Assembly (NCBI GenBank): GCA_029243025.1
Contig: JAQWSU010000042.1
Span: 124,001-188,000, forward strand
DNA: 64,000 bases
Direction: 5' to 3'
From: Pirellulaceae bacterium
GTDB lineage: Bacteria > Planctomycetota > Planctomycetia > Pirellulales > Pirellulaceae
The notes under the pieces were generated by a model. The model did not search any database, was not told the origin of the DNA, and saw only the letters and a program-made list of their open reading frames with translations. This document shows positions 42,338 through 50,798 of this stretch, in pieces. Position 1 is the stretch's first letter, and each line of letters starts with the position of its first letter. The position numbers and the translations under genes are program-made.

Positions 42338-43525
42338 TTAGGCCGCTGATTTTTGCGACTTGGCCGAACCATCGGTTCCCAACCATTGCCTCATCTTTTT
42401 GAGTTCGTTTTTCCAGGCTTTGCCGACACGGCGTTGGAAAAAAACTTCAAACAGCAAATCGAGTGTTTCGGTCAGATCGCGAATGCTCTGAATGCGGTCT
42501 TCGGTCGTATTGTCGTTGGCCGTACCGTCGTCGATTTGTTTGATTTTTGCACTGCCGACCGTAAAGGTCTCGGCTTGGAGTGCGAAATCGTATTGCTCGC
42601 CATTGCGGACCAACGTGATCCCCGCTTTACGGGGTAACTTACCGGAACGGATCGCCAGCTCAGCTTCCGGGAGTGCGACGGGAGACTCGGCTGAGATGGT
42701 CTCCTTTCCGGACTCACCCAAGGGGCAGTTGAGGGTTAAGGTTCGCGCGAACATGCCTGCTACCTTCGATTCATCAGCAAGGCTGATGGTATCGGATTCA
42801 GTTTCCCACTGCCACCAAAGCCAAAGTAAAAACTCGTTTCCGAGGTAGTCGAAATTCTCGGCCATTCCGTTCCACCAAATGATGTTTCCGCCGGATTGGT
42901 CATCGTGGAATGTGGCGGGGCCAATCTTGTAGAGTTCGCCGAGTTGGTCTCCGTCCGAGGCGTATGCTTTTGCAAGTGAGCCAGACGAGACTCGTTCGAG
43001 TTCAAGGCCAAAGCTTCGTTCGAGTAGATCGATCGTTAATTCGTTGGCATTGGGACTTGTGCCGCCAATGTACAGCGAGTCGTTCAGTGCATCCCAGAGA
43101 ATCGGAATTTGTTGCATTCTGCGGAATTTTCCGCTGGCGGCTTCTGTTTCACAAAGAGCCTCGACCGCCTCCTTGGCCTCGTGGCGTTGTGCTTTCGTTG
43201 GTTTTCCACTCGGATTGTCCACCGCTAACGGCAATAGCTCCATTTGCAGCCACGCATTGCGGATCGCGGCCGGTATCTGATTGGTATCAATACGGACGCC
43301 GAAATGCATCGCGTCAACGATTACATTTTTTTCTAAGGCAAACTGGGTGTCGAGGAGGTGCGAACCCGCTAGAAATCCAACGCTTGGCTGGTCGAGAGCA
43401 CTGGTCTTGAAACTGCCAATCTTCGCTTTTTCCAATATTTCCAGGTGATCTGTTCCTAACGCGGGCGTCGGATCGTTGGTGATCCAATAACGTTGAAAAG
43501 TTGTGCTGCCTGAGAGGAATCCCAT
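42338..43525 (-). CDS. RdgC-like protein
   Basis: The 395-residue protein resembles RdgC (recombination-associated protein, a ring-shaped DNA-binding protein that can limit RecA). It has F-L-A-G-S near residue 50, a charged helix T-K-A-Q-R-H-E-A-K-E-A-V-E-A-L around residue 107, R-M-Q-Q-I-P-I-L-W-D, then N-D-S-L-Y-I-G-G-T-S and S-F-G-L-E-L-E. In proteobacteria RdgC is about 300 residues; this version is 90 longer, mainly in the C-terminal half. No DNA-repair genes neighbour it. The assignment is by pattern only and other DNA-binding functions are possible. Confidence 0.6.
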   Translation of the reverse strand: MGFLSGSTTFQRYWITNDPTPALGTDHLEILEKAKIGSFKTSALDQPSVGFLAGSHLLDTQFALEKNVIVDAMHFGVRIDTNQIPAAIRNAWLQMELLPLAVDNPSGKPTKAQRHEAKEAVEALCETEAASGKFRRMQQIPILWDALNDSLYIGGTSPNANELTIDLLERSFGLELERVSSGSLAKAYASDGDQLGELYKIGPATFHDDQSGGNIIWWNGMAENFDYLGNEFLLWLWWQWETESDTISLADESKVAGMFARTLTLNCPLGESGKETISAESPVALPEAELAIRSGKLPRKAGITLVRNGEQYDFALQAETFTVGSAKIKQIDDGTANDNTTEDRIQSIRDLTETLDLLFEVFFQRRVGKAWKNELKKMRQWLGTDGSAKSQKSAA

Positions 43526-43845
43526 AAGCTTACCCTGATGCGTGTTCGCGGAGAGTGATTATTGCATTGGTGTGTCATCGGCGGTTGCCGGCGGATGCCT
43601 TACGAGACAAGCTGTTGCCCGCAAAGTCAGCCGCGTGTGCGTAGATGCCGTGCTTGCAGTGACGTCGTTGCATTGCAGTTGTACACGACTGCCGGCCGCC
43701 GGCAAGGCCAGTGGATTTGCTCGGATCTTTCTGTTCCAACCCGGAAAAAGTCACTGGTTGTTTGATGAATGTTGCGGGTGATCGCTCGGAAAGGTCGATT
43801 TCGACTAGAACAGAATTGGACGGTTACGAAATCCAAGTGATTCGA
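43526..43845. promoter_or_regulatory. Divergent region between RdgC-like gene and glycosyltransferase
   Basis: About 320 bp between opposite starts. A 10 bp inverted repeat (TTGCCGGCGG at 43584-43593 and CCGCCGGCAA at 43696-43705) lies here, too far apart for a simple hairpin. The upstream part of the glycosyltransferase frame is open from 43711, so the exact boundary is uncertain. Confidence 0.35.
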
Positions 43846-44862
43846 ATGATGGCACGTGCTCCAAATCATCCTCAAGTTTCGGTGGTGCTGCCGGTATTTA
43901 ACGGAGCAAGGACCATTGCGCGTGCAATTCGATCCATTCTTAATCAGACTTTGGAAGCGATCGAATTGATTGTCGTCGACGATGGTTCCACGGATGATAC
44001 CGTGGCGGTCGTGCGACGAATGGAAGATTCGCGATTGAAGCTGCGATGTTATGAGCATCGGGGGGTTGTCGATGCCGCGAATGCAGCGACCTCAATCGCG
44101 TCGGCTCCGGTGATTGCCCGCATGGACGCTGATGACATTGCTTATCCGGACCGATTGGAGAGACAACTCGACTGTTTAGATCGTCGAGGGGCGGATGTGG
44201 TGGGGTGTCAGGTCCGCATTTTGGATGAATCGTTGCAGGAGTCTGTGACGCTGGCTCGTTATTCAAACTGGATCAACAAGGAGACGCTTGCTAGTGAACA
44301 GATCGTTGCTTTCCGATTTGTTGAGTTTCCGCTTGTTAATCCATCAATCATGGCGCGGCGAGAATACTTTGAGCTAGGGTTTCGTGATGACGGGATGCCG
44401 GAGGATTATGATTTGATGCTCCGTGCTGCAAGTCATGGAATGGTTTTTACGAAGGTCGCCAAAGTGTTGCTGGATTGGATGGATAACGCCCAGCGACTGA
44501 CGCGGACTGATAGGCGATATAGCCTGGAAGCATTCCAGCGTTGTCGACGCGTGCATTTGCTTGATGGGCCTTTACGTGGCGTTGCAAAGGTAGATCTTTG
44601 GGGGTTCGGTCAAGCCGGCAAGCCCTGGTTGCGGTGGTTGCAATCGGAAGGAATTCAAGTGCGATTGGGTTATGATATCGATCAACGTAAAGTTGGGCAG
44701 AAAGTTCATGGTGTTGAGGTTCAGCATGCCGCGCAGCTGGCTCCTGCCGATGGGACTCCGCTGCTGATCGCGGTCGGGGCACAGGGTGCGCGAGAGGCTA
44801 TCGGGCCTTCACTCGTACTGGGCGATTACTCCCCGGGGAGAGACGCCTGGTTTGTTGCCTGA
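43846..44862 (+). CDS. GT2-family glycosyltransferase with C-terminal nucleotide-binding-like domain
   Basis: Started at ATG 43846 (338 residues); the frame is open to 43711 and an earlier ATG at 43765 is possible. The GT-A fold shows V-S-V-V-L-P-V-F-N-G at 11-20, D-D-G-S-T-D at 45-50 and the metal-binding D94-A-D-D97, then L-V-N-P-S-I-M. The last 100 residues form a separate Rossmann-like unit: V-D-L-W-G-F-G-Q-A-G-K-P-W-L, R-L-G-Y-D-I-D-Q-R-K-V-G and L-L-I-A-V-G-A-Q-G-A-R. This resembles the nucleotide-sugar or CoA-binding tail seen in some fused glycosyltransferases, possibly a regulatory domain. Product glycan unknown. Confidence 0.87.
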   Translation: MMARAPNHPQVSVVLPVFNGARTIARAIRSILNQTLEAIELIVVDDGSTDDTVAVVRRMEDSRLKLRCYEHRGVVDAANAATSIASAPVIARMDADDIAYPDRLERQLDCLDRRGADVVGCQVRILDESLQESVTLARYSNWINKETLASEQIVAFRFVEFPLVNPSIMARREYFELGFRDDGMPEDYDLMLRAASHGMVFTKVAKVLLDWMDNAQRLTRTDRRYSLEAFQRCRRVHLLDGPLRGVAKVDLWGFGQAGKPWLRWLQSEGIQVRLGYDIDQRKVGQKVHGVEVQHAAQLAPADGTPLLIAVGAQGAREAIGPSLVLGDYSPGRDAWFVA

Positions 44863-44901
44863 TCGTGAGTTGTGGATTCGAATGGAGTCAGCGGTGCGTG
44901 C

Positions 44902-45666
44902 CTAGTCTCGCATGTCGTCGAGCGCGGGGAATTTGCTGCGCCAGCTTCGAACCTGCTGGACATCCAGTTCCGTTATCAAGATTTGTTCGGACGGATCAGC
45001 TTCGAAGAGAGCTTCTCCCATCGGGTCGAATGCCGCGCTGCGGCCATCAAAAGTATGCTCGGGGTCCGTACCGCATCGGTTGACACCCACGGTGAAGGCC
45101 AGATTCTCAATAGCGCGAGCTTGGAGGAGACGCACCCAATGTTCCGAACGGACGTCTGGCCAGCAGGCGATCACGATAATTAACTCCGCCCCATCGCGTG
45201 CAGCGGGGCGAAATCGTTCCGGAAATCGCAGGTCGTAGCAAATAAACGGGGCGATCTTGAAGCCACCCCATTCAAAGGTCTGATGGCTGTCACCGGATCC
45301 ATATGCTTGGTCTTCCCCGCTCAATGTGAACGGCTGCATCTTGCGATAACGGACCAGTTCTTCGCCCGAGGGTGCGAAGGCAACCGCCTCGTTTTTTCCT
45401 TGCCCATTTCCATCTGGGCTAATCACGCCGCCCAAGACGGCCGCGTTGTGTGTTCGAGCTAAGTCTCGCAGGAATTGTTCGGCCTCGCGCGCTTCGCTTT
45501 GCAGAGTCGCTGCCACGTTCATACTGAAGCCAACGTCAAACATCTCAGGCAGTATGATCAAGGCAGGTTCGGCTAATTTTAAATTCTCGAGTAATTCGCG
45601 GACTCGTCGGTGATTGGGCGCGCGATCTTCCCAAGCAGTATTTAGTTGAACGGCGACGATTTGCAT
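44902..45666 (-). CDS. Omega-amidase/nitrilase-family amidohydrolase (YafV-like)
   Basis: The 254-residue protein starts at ATG 45666 with AAAGG upstream (minus strand). The Glu-Lys-Cys nitrilase triad is visible: E41 in I-I-L-P-E-M-F, K109 in Y-R-K-M-Q-P-F and C143 in P-F-I-C-Y-D-L-R-F-P-E. The M-Q-P-F-T-L and C-Y-D-L-R-F pattern is that of YafV/Nit2 omega-amidases, which hydrolyse 2-oxoglutaramate or related 2-oxo-acid amides made by glutamine transaminases. The gene begins 14 bp after the class I aminotransferase stop, supporting such coupling. Cytoplasmic. Confidence 0.93.
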   Translation of the reverse strand: MQIVAVQLNTAWEDRAPNHRRVRELLENLKLAEPALIILPEMFDVGFSMNVAATLQSEAREAEQFLRDLARTHNAAVLGGVISPDGNGQGKNEAVAFAPSGEELVRYRKMQPFTLSGEDQAYGSGDSHQTFEWGGFKIAPFICYDLRFPERFRPAARDGAELIIVIACWPDVRSEHWVRLLQARAIENLAFTVGVNRCGTDPEHTFDGRSAAFDPMGEALFEADPSEQILITELDVQQVRSWRSKFPALDDMRD

Positions 45667-45680
45667 GGCAGGTGCCTTTC

Positions 45681-46859
45681 TTAAATCAATTTGCGTAGAC
45701 CGCTAACGAGCCGACCCACTCCTTCGGCAACAGCATTGGGTTGTAATGCGCCGAATGCAACGCGCAGAGAACATCTTGACGTGTCACCGAACGCGCTGCC
45801 AGGCATTACGGCGACGCCGTAGTCGCGGATCAGTTGCTCGACCAACGCCATGTCGGATTCATTCGTGGAAAGTTGTAACAGCGCGTAGAATGCGCCGTCG
45901 GGCTTCGGAACTCGGCAGCGATCCCCCAAAGTGGACAACTCATCGAGTACGAGATCGCGAACTTGACGAAAACCTGCGATCTTTTCACGACACCACTCGG
46001 AACCAACTTGTAACGCGGCTTGAGCTGCAATCTGGCTAATGATGGGTGGGCAGACCAAATTCGTGTCCTGGATTTTGTTGATCGCTGTTTCTAGATGAGC
46101 CGGAACGACTTGATAGGCACAACGCCAGCCTGCCATTCCATAAGCCTTCGACAAGGAAAACAGGCTAATCGTATGATCGGCAACGTCGCTCAGTGACGCT
46201 GGCGAAAAATGATCGTCGTCTCCGTAAATGAAATATTCATATGCTTCGTCGCTGACATGATACACGTTGTGAAGGCGACACATTTCATTGACTGCAATTA
46301 ACGCTTCTCGAGGGTAGACCGCCCCTGTGGGATTGTTCGGGGAGACGGTGACGATGGCTCGAGTCCGAGAGGTGATGGCTGACTCGAGTCGATCGAGGTC
46401 GATCTGATAGTTTGAGTTCGTTGCGACAACCACGGGGCGACAGCCGGCAAGCTCAATTGCCATTTCGTGGTTGAAGTAATAAGGACTAAGCAGAATGATT
46501 TCGTCCTCCACGTCCCCGATAGCTAGGACCGTGTTGACAAACCCCATGTTCGAACCCGATGTGAAAATAATGCACTGACGGTCGTCAATGCAAATCTGAT
46601 TGTCGTTTGCAAGTTTAAGTTGAATTGTATTAAGTAAGTCAGCGTTGCCTCGTACGAGACCGTATTTGTCAACACGCGGGTCGTCCGATACGGCGGTGCT
46701 GATTGCACGGAAAACCTGAGCAGGAGCCGCGTAATGAACCATTCCTTGGCCAAGCGAAATGGTGTTGGGGTGCTCAGAAATCCAACCGCCGACAATGGGG
46801 ATCACCGGGGCTTGGACTCGAGAGATTCGGTCGGTGTTTCGCTGCACGTTCATTGCCAT
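45681..46859 (-). CDS. Class I/II PLP-dependent aminotransferase
   Basis: The 392-residue protein is started at ATG 46859 (or 46853); the open frame to 47102 adds about 80 residues with no family match. The PLP Lys is K238 in S-L-S-K-A-Y-G-M-A-G-W-R. S-P-N-N-P-T-G-A-V-Y-P and S-D-E-A-Y-E-Y bind PLP phosphate and ring. The C-terminal S-L-R-V-A-F-G-A-L binds the substrate carboxylate. The family includes glutamine transaminase K and kynurenine aminotransferase. Adjacent to the omega-amidase gene, a pairing that in other bacteria makes a glutamine transaminase-omega-amidase or methionine salvage unit; this is an inference from context. Confidence 0.92.
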   Translation of the reverse strand: MAMNVQRNTDRISRVQAPVIPIVGGWISEHPNTISLGQGMVHYAAPAQVFRAISTAVSDDPRVDKYGLVRGNADLLNTIQLKLANDNQICIDDRQCIIFTSGSNMGFVNTVLAIGDVEDEIILLSPYYFNHEMAIELAGCRPVVVATNSNYQIDLDRLESAITSRTRAIVTVSPNNPTGAVYPREALIAVNEMCRLHNVYHVSDEAYEYFIYGDDDHFSPASLSDVADHTISLFSLSKAYGMAGWRCAYQVVPAHLETAINKIQDTNLVCPPIISQIAAQAALQVGSEWCREKIAGFRQVRDLVLDELSTLGDRCRVPKPDGAFYALLQLSTNESDMALVEQLIRDYGVAVMPGSAFGDTSRCSLRVAFGALQPNAVAEGVGRLVSGLRKLI

Positions 46860-47363
46860 CGAATCTACTCGATTGCGACTTGATTGTCGCAGGGGGAAGG
46901 TGGGGATCCGGCCAAAAGATCTATTTGTGTTGAGGAAATGGTCCGTTGAGCGAATTTGGTGGAGACAAGAGATCCGGGATCGGGGGATCGACGCGGCCGT
47001 CGATGTGGAGGCACGATGAAAGATTAATTTTAAGGATTTGCATAGTGGCTTTTGCTTCGAGAAGACGCAACGGGAGCCCGTGCGGATAAAAATCAGGGGC
47101 ATCGATCATCTCTTGCCGAAGACTTTCGACCCCGTTTGGGATGGCCCGAGCAGGATGAGATCGAACTCATGGTTGCTGTTGGTTGCGTTCGCTCCGATCG
47201 CATACGGGTAGCTGAGCCTGTTAAGCATTCTTACGATGAGATACTGACCAACGTGGCTGGATGCGGCTCTTGTGATCACAATGGCACAGTTTGAGGGTTC
47301 GCGCGAGGGCAGGGATTGCTATCATCAGACGATTAACAGTTCTTGTCGTGGAGGAAAGTATTG
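46860..47363. promoter_or_regulatory. Divergent region upstream of aminotransferase and LamG-dockerin gene
   Basis: About 500 bp between opposite starts. The open frame above the aminotransferase start falls here but is not supported. No hairpin or palindrome of note was seen. Confidence 0.35.
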
Positions 47364-48656
47364 ATGGAAATTTGCATGAAAATGCTTGCAGTTGGGTTGT
47401 TGATCCTCTTTCCCGCTTCGGCCGCGTTCGCGCAGGCAAGTTACGAGGAAGTGATTTTGAGTGATAACCCGGTCGCTTACTGGCGACTCAATGAAAAATC
47501 CGTTGACGATGGGATTGTGGATGCAACTGGCAATGTGGGGCCGGGTGAGTTCGACGATCTGGGTGGCATCGAAACGGGCTTTGATGGAGCCATCGTCAAC
47601 GACGACAACACGGCAGTTAAATTCGCCCTCGAGGGTGGTTTTGGCTGTGGTGCAGGTTGTGGTCGAGGTGAAATGCCTGTGGGTGGCGTTCTTGATTTGG
47701 GAACCGTTGATAGTGACCAAAACATCACACTGGAGGCTTGGTTCAAACTCATGCCGGATGTCGATGCGGTACTTCCGGCCAGTGCCTTTCCGCGAATCTT
47801 CCACTACAACAATTTTGAAGATGGTCAATATGCGTTTGGTATCGTTGGAGATAACAACGCGGATTTTGAGGCGAAGCGAACCGTCTGGGCTGGTCGTGGC
47901 GACGGATCGGATGCTGGCTTTGTCATCTTGGCGGGCGAAACGGATGCAATTGAACCTTCAGAGGAGGAAGTCTGGTATCACTTTGCGGCTCACCTCGAGA
48001 ATGATGATGTAAGGTTGTTCCTTAACGGTCAGCAGCTATCGGGGTTGACCGATGCGGACCCCATTTTCTGGCAGGCTGAACAAGCCACGATTGGTGCTCG
48101 ATTGCAATCGGATGAAGTGACTGTGGTGCAATCCTTCCCTGGCCTGATTGATGAATTGGCCGTCTACGCCGAACTTCTCCCTGCCGAAAGGATTCTCGCT
48201 CATTACGAGGCGGGAATTGGCGTGTTGCCCCCCGTCATTACCATCGATTCACTTCAAGATGAAATCAAAGCGGGAACGAACAATCCTGCATTTGATTTGA
48301 ACGATGACGGTCTCGTTAATCTCGTTGATCAAGGCATCTTCATTCATGATTATAAGAATACATGGATTGGCGATGCCAATTTTGATGGTCTGTTTGACAG
48401 TACGGATTTTGTCCAAGTCTTTGCTGCTGCGAAGTATGAGGACAACAACCCCGACGATCCTTCCACGATCATGAACGCTGTTTGGGCCGAAGGCGATTGG
48501 AATGCTGACCGAGAATTCGACAGTCAGGATTTTGTGATCGCTTTCCAGGATGCGGGTTACGAACAAGGTCCTCGTGTCCCAGTCGCAGTGCCGGAGCCAA
48601 GTACCTGCGTTCTCTTTCTGACCGGACTATTGGTCTTGCTGCGTCGCCGGAAATGA
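47364..48656 (+). CDS. LamG-like, dockerin-like, PEP-CTERM secreted protein
   Basis: The 430-residue protein starts at ATG 47364 with GGAGG nine bases upstream. A signal peptide covers about residues 1-23 (ends A-F-A-Q). A LamG/concanavalin domain spans about 35-285 (P-V-A-Y-W-R-L-N-E near the start, I-D-E-L-A-V-Y near its end) and includes an odd Gly/Cys segment G-C-G-A-G-C-G-R-G. Dockerin-like loops follow (G-D-A-N-F-D-G-L-F-D-S-T-D-F and G-D-W-N-A-D-R-E-F-D-S-Q-D-F). The end is V-P-E-P-S-T-C, a short hydrophobic segment and R-R-R-K. It is probably surface-anchored after exosortase cleavage. A strong terminator lies 66 bp after the stop. Confidence 0.92.
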   Translation: MEICMKMLAVGLLILFPASAAFAQASYEEVILSDNPVAYWRLNEKSVDDGIVDATGNVGPGEFDDLGGIETGFDGAIVNDDNTAVKFALEGGFGCGAGCGRGEMPVGGVLDLGTVDSDQNITLEAWFKLMPDVDAVLPASAFPRIFHYNNFEDGQYAFGIVGDNNADFEAKRTVWAGRGDGSDAGFVILAGETDAIEPSEEEVWYHFAAHLENDDVRLFLNGQQLSGLTDADPIFWQAEQATIGARLQSDEVTVVQSFPGLIDELAVYAELLPAERILAHYEAGIGVLPPVITIDSLQDEIKAGTNNPAFDLNDDGLVNLVDQGIFIHDYKNTWIGDANFDGLFDSTDFVQVFAAAKYEDNNPDDPSTIMNAVWAEGDWNADREFDSQDFVIAFQDAGYEQGPRVPVAVPEPSTCVLFLTGLLVLLRRRK

Positions 48657-48989
48657 ACGCAGATGCATTTGATTTGCGAAGCGAGTCGTTTCGTGTAGTC
48701 GGCGACTTGTTTGTACTTTTTACCCCGGGGGCATCGGCCCCGGGGTTTTTTTTTAGGTCAGCGATTTTCTGTTTGGTCGTTGTTTTGGAAATTGCCGCAT
48801 TGATCGTCAGCTCGAGGGAGAATTGTCGGGTCGGAATTGGCTGGAAAGGGCCGGTTCGTCAGACTCTGGCAGCAGTTTAGAGGGGTTGCGAGCTGGTAAA
48901 GGATGCTAATTGGTACCTGTTTTCCGTTTGAAAACGATCGTGACCATCGCGGTTTCGATGCAAATGGCGCAGGAATGTTGAGGGGACTC
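48657..48989. other. Convergent intergenic region
   Basis: Apart from the terminator at 48723-48755, nothing is supported. A GGTACCTG sequence at about 48912 resembles part of the repeat at 6531. Confidence 0.4.
48723..48755 (+). terminator. Rho-independent terminator after LamG-dockerin gene
   Basis: CCCCGGGG, a 7-base loop, CCCCGGGG and then nine T. The GC-rich 8 bp stem with the T-run on the plus strand fits an intrinsic terminator 66 bp after the stop of the gene at 47364-48656. There is no matching T-run for the minus strand. Confidence 0.92.
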
Positions 48990-50129
48990 CTAACGGCGTG
49001 ATCCACGCCGGTTGATGAGCAGGAGGAAGCCCAGTAGGGCCAGCAGCGACGTCGATGGTTCGGGAACCATTTCCGCAGCGGCCGAGCGAGGGCCCGCTTC
49101 GTAACCGCCTGATTGAAAGGCTTTCACAAAGTCTGTGCTGTTGAAATCTCCATCCCCATTCCAGTCGCCGTCGCTCCAATTCGAATTGCCAACAATCTCA
49201 TCTTCGTACTTTCCGGCCTGGAACGCCGCCACGAAATCAGTACTGTCGAATTGTCCATCGAGATTTGAATCACCAAAAAACGTGTACTTAAGCTCCTCAA
49301 CCCAGACAGTCCTGTCGGCATCGTTAACTTGTTGATCGGCATTCAAATCAAATGCAGCGGAATTCTGTGTGCTTCTTGCTTCGGCGGAAAGTAAATCGAT
49401 GTCGGTTGCAGTCAACAGGCCATCGCCATTGAAATCGCCGCGGATGCCAAACGCTTCCCCTTCGAATCGAACTTCTGATAGTCCTACGAATTCATTGGGT
49501 AACTCACTAAAGGCGGTTTTCAGTTGGAATCGAACCCGCCATGCGTCTGGATTGTTGGGTAGTCTGACAGCTTGGGCTGGCACAGGCTCAACGCCCTCTT
49601 CCCAATCCAAGTTGAAATCTCCTAGCGACGCAAAACTAGCACCGGAAGGCGCGGTGGAAACGAGGATTTCAAATTGGTCCACGCCGCGTTGTAGCGAAAG
49701 CGATTCACCAAAGAGATTGGATTGATTCTGTTGCCAGATGTGGGCATGCGTTAGTGAGTGGAGTCCGCCCAGATCGAACTCGATGATCTGTGTCGCAACC
49801 GGGGGGGCAGTGAACGGTTCATCGTCCGCGTCGGTTCCGCCGTCAATGCCGGCGTCGAAGTCGCCGCTGTGCCATCCATTCGCGGAACTTGGATCGTTGT
49901 CGTGATAATCGTCGAGAGTGAAATTCGGTGTGCCCTCAAAATCTTCTAGTCCACCGCCGTCGATCAGATTGTCGATGAATACCGAAGAAAAATCACCCGT
50001 GTCAAATACGTCGATTGCCCCGAATTCACTGGTGCCTTTAACGCCCACGGGAGTGATCTCAGTCGCCTTGACTTGATTGGTTCCCATCGCGTAACAGGCG
50101 AATATTAATAAGGTATTTAAACGTAACAT
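48990..50129 (-). CDS. Discoidin-like, dockerin-like, PEP-CTERM secreted protein
   Basis: The 379-residue protein has a signal peptide (residues 1-22). Residues about 30-235 look like a beta-sandwich of the F5/8C (discoidin) type, with I-I-E-F-D-L-G-G-L-H-S-L-T-H-A-H-I-W and W-R-V-R-F-Q-L-K. Three dockerin-like loops follow (G-D-F-N-G-D-G-L-L-T-A-T-D-I, G-D-S-N-L-D-G-Q-F-D-S-T-D-F and G-D-W-N-G-D-G-D-F-N-S-T-D-F). The end is V-P-E-P-S-T-S, a hydrophobic helix and an R-R-G-S-R-R tail, a PEP-CTERM signal. Expected to be exported and anchored at the surface. Confidence 0.9.
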   Translation of the reverse strand: MLRLNTLLIFACYAMGTNQVKATEITPVGVKGTSEFGAIDVFDTGDFSSVFIDNLIDGGGLEDFEGTPNFTLDDYHDNDPSSANGWHSGDFDAGIDGGTDADDEPFTAPPVATQIIEFDLGGLHSLTHAHIWQQNQSNLFGESLSLQRGVDQFEILVSTAPSGASFASLGDFNLDWEEGVEPVPAQAVRLPNNPDAWRVRFQLKTAFSELPNEFVGLSEVRFEGEAFGIRGDFNGDGLLTATDIDLLSAEARSTQNSAAFDLNADQQVNDADRTVWVEELKYTFFGDSNLDGQFDSTDFVAAFQAGKYEDEIVGNSNWSDGDWNGDGDFNSTDFVKAFQSGGYEAGPRSAAAEMVPEPSTSLLALLGFLLLINRRGSRR

Positions 50130-50222
50130 GATTCACTCTTTCCAAGGTAGTGGGGCGAAGCTGCACTGTTAGCCAGGTCTGATTCTAATCGGCTTGTGGC
50201 ACGATGTGGATTGCATTTTGGC

Positions 50223-50265
50223 AAATAAAAAACAGTCCATCGCGATCGGCTGCGACGGACTGTTC
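50223..50265 (-). terminator. Rho-independent terminator after small cytochrome gene
   Basis: AACAGTCCATCGC (50231-50243) and GCGACGGACTGTT (50252-50264) form a 13 bp stem with one G-T type mismatch. Read on the minus strand, the stem is followed by a T-rich run (from the A-run at about 50224-50230). It lies 23 bp after the stop of the gene at 50288-50662. Confidence 0.92.
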
Positions 50266-50287
50266 AAAAATAGATGAAATCAGACTG

Positions 50288-50662
50288 CTACTTGTGGACG
50301 GAGTGACAAGCCTTGCAGTTGGATGCGACCTTTAATTCTTCGATGGCCCCATCGCGGCCCGCGACCACCTTGCCAGCTGCCAACGCAGCGGAGCCAGACA
50401 GTTTTTGCCAGGAATTGGCATCGCCTTTTTTGGGCGTGTTTTCGATCAGGGAAATGTAGTTGTCCAATAGCATTACTTTTTCTTCTTGGGAGGCTTCACC
50501 ACTGGTGACCTTCTTTAGCAATCCCTTTTTGTTGACATTCTTCATTACTTCCTTGATGGTGTATTTTGGCTTGGGCTTTTCGGATGCATCGTCCGCGATG
50601 ACGAGGCTGGCGAGCGGTAAGCTGAAGATTGCGAGCAGACAGTAGGCTGGCTTGCGCGACAT
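50288..50662 (-). CDS. Small exported c-type cytochrome (C-terminal heme site)
   Basis: The 124-residue protein starts at ATG 50662 with AAAGGA eight bases upstream. A signal peptide covers residues 1-23 (ends V-I-A-D-D). A Lys-rich helical body follows. The only heme motif, C116-K-A-C119-H120, lies four residues from the C-terminus, the arrangement seen in four-helix cytochrome c-prime and cytochrome c556 types. It should be a soluble periplasmic monoheme protein. It lies 136 bp after the giant CotH gene on the same strand and is followed by its own terminator. The redox partner is unknown. Confidence 0.88.
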   Translation of the reverse strand: MSRKPAYCLLAIFSLPLASLVIADDASEKPKPKYTIKEVMKNVNKKGLLKKVTSGEASQEEKVMLLDNYISLIENTPKKGDANSWQKLSGSAALAAGKVVAGRDGAIEELKVASNCKACHSVHK

Positions 50663-50798
50663 CCTGGTTTTCCTTTCGATTGGGGGGTTCGCAAAATGCG
50701 TCTCTGTTGTTGCGGGGGAAAAAGACACGAAAGACACGGTGGACGTGTCGTCATAGAAGTGACAGTTTTACTGTGGTGGGCCTGTGATTGCAACAATT

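Noticed and set aside
43584-43705. 10 bp inverted repeat TTGCCGGCGG/CCGCCGGCAA
   Set aside because: The arms are about 100 bp apart and GC-rich repeats of this size are likely by chance; possible operator but unsupported.
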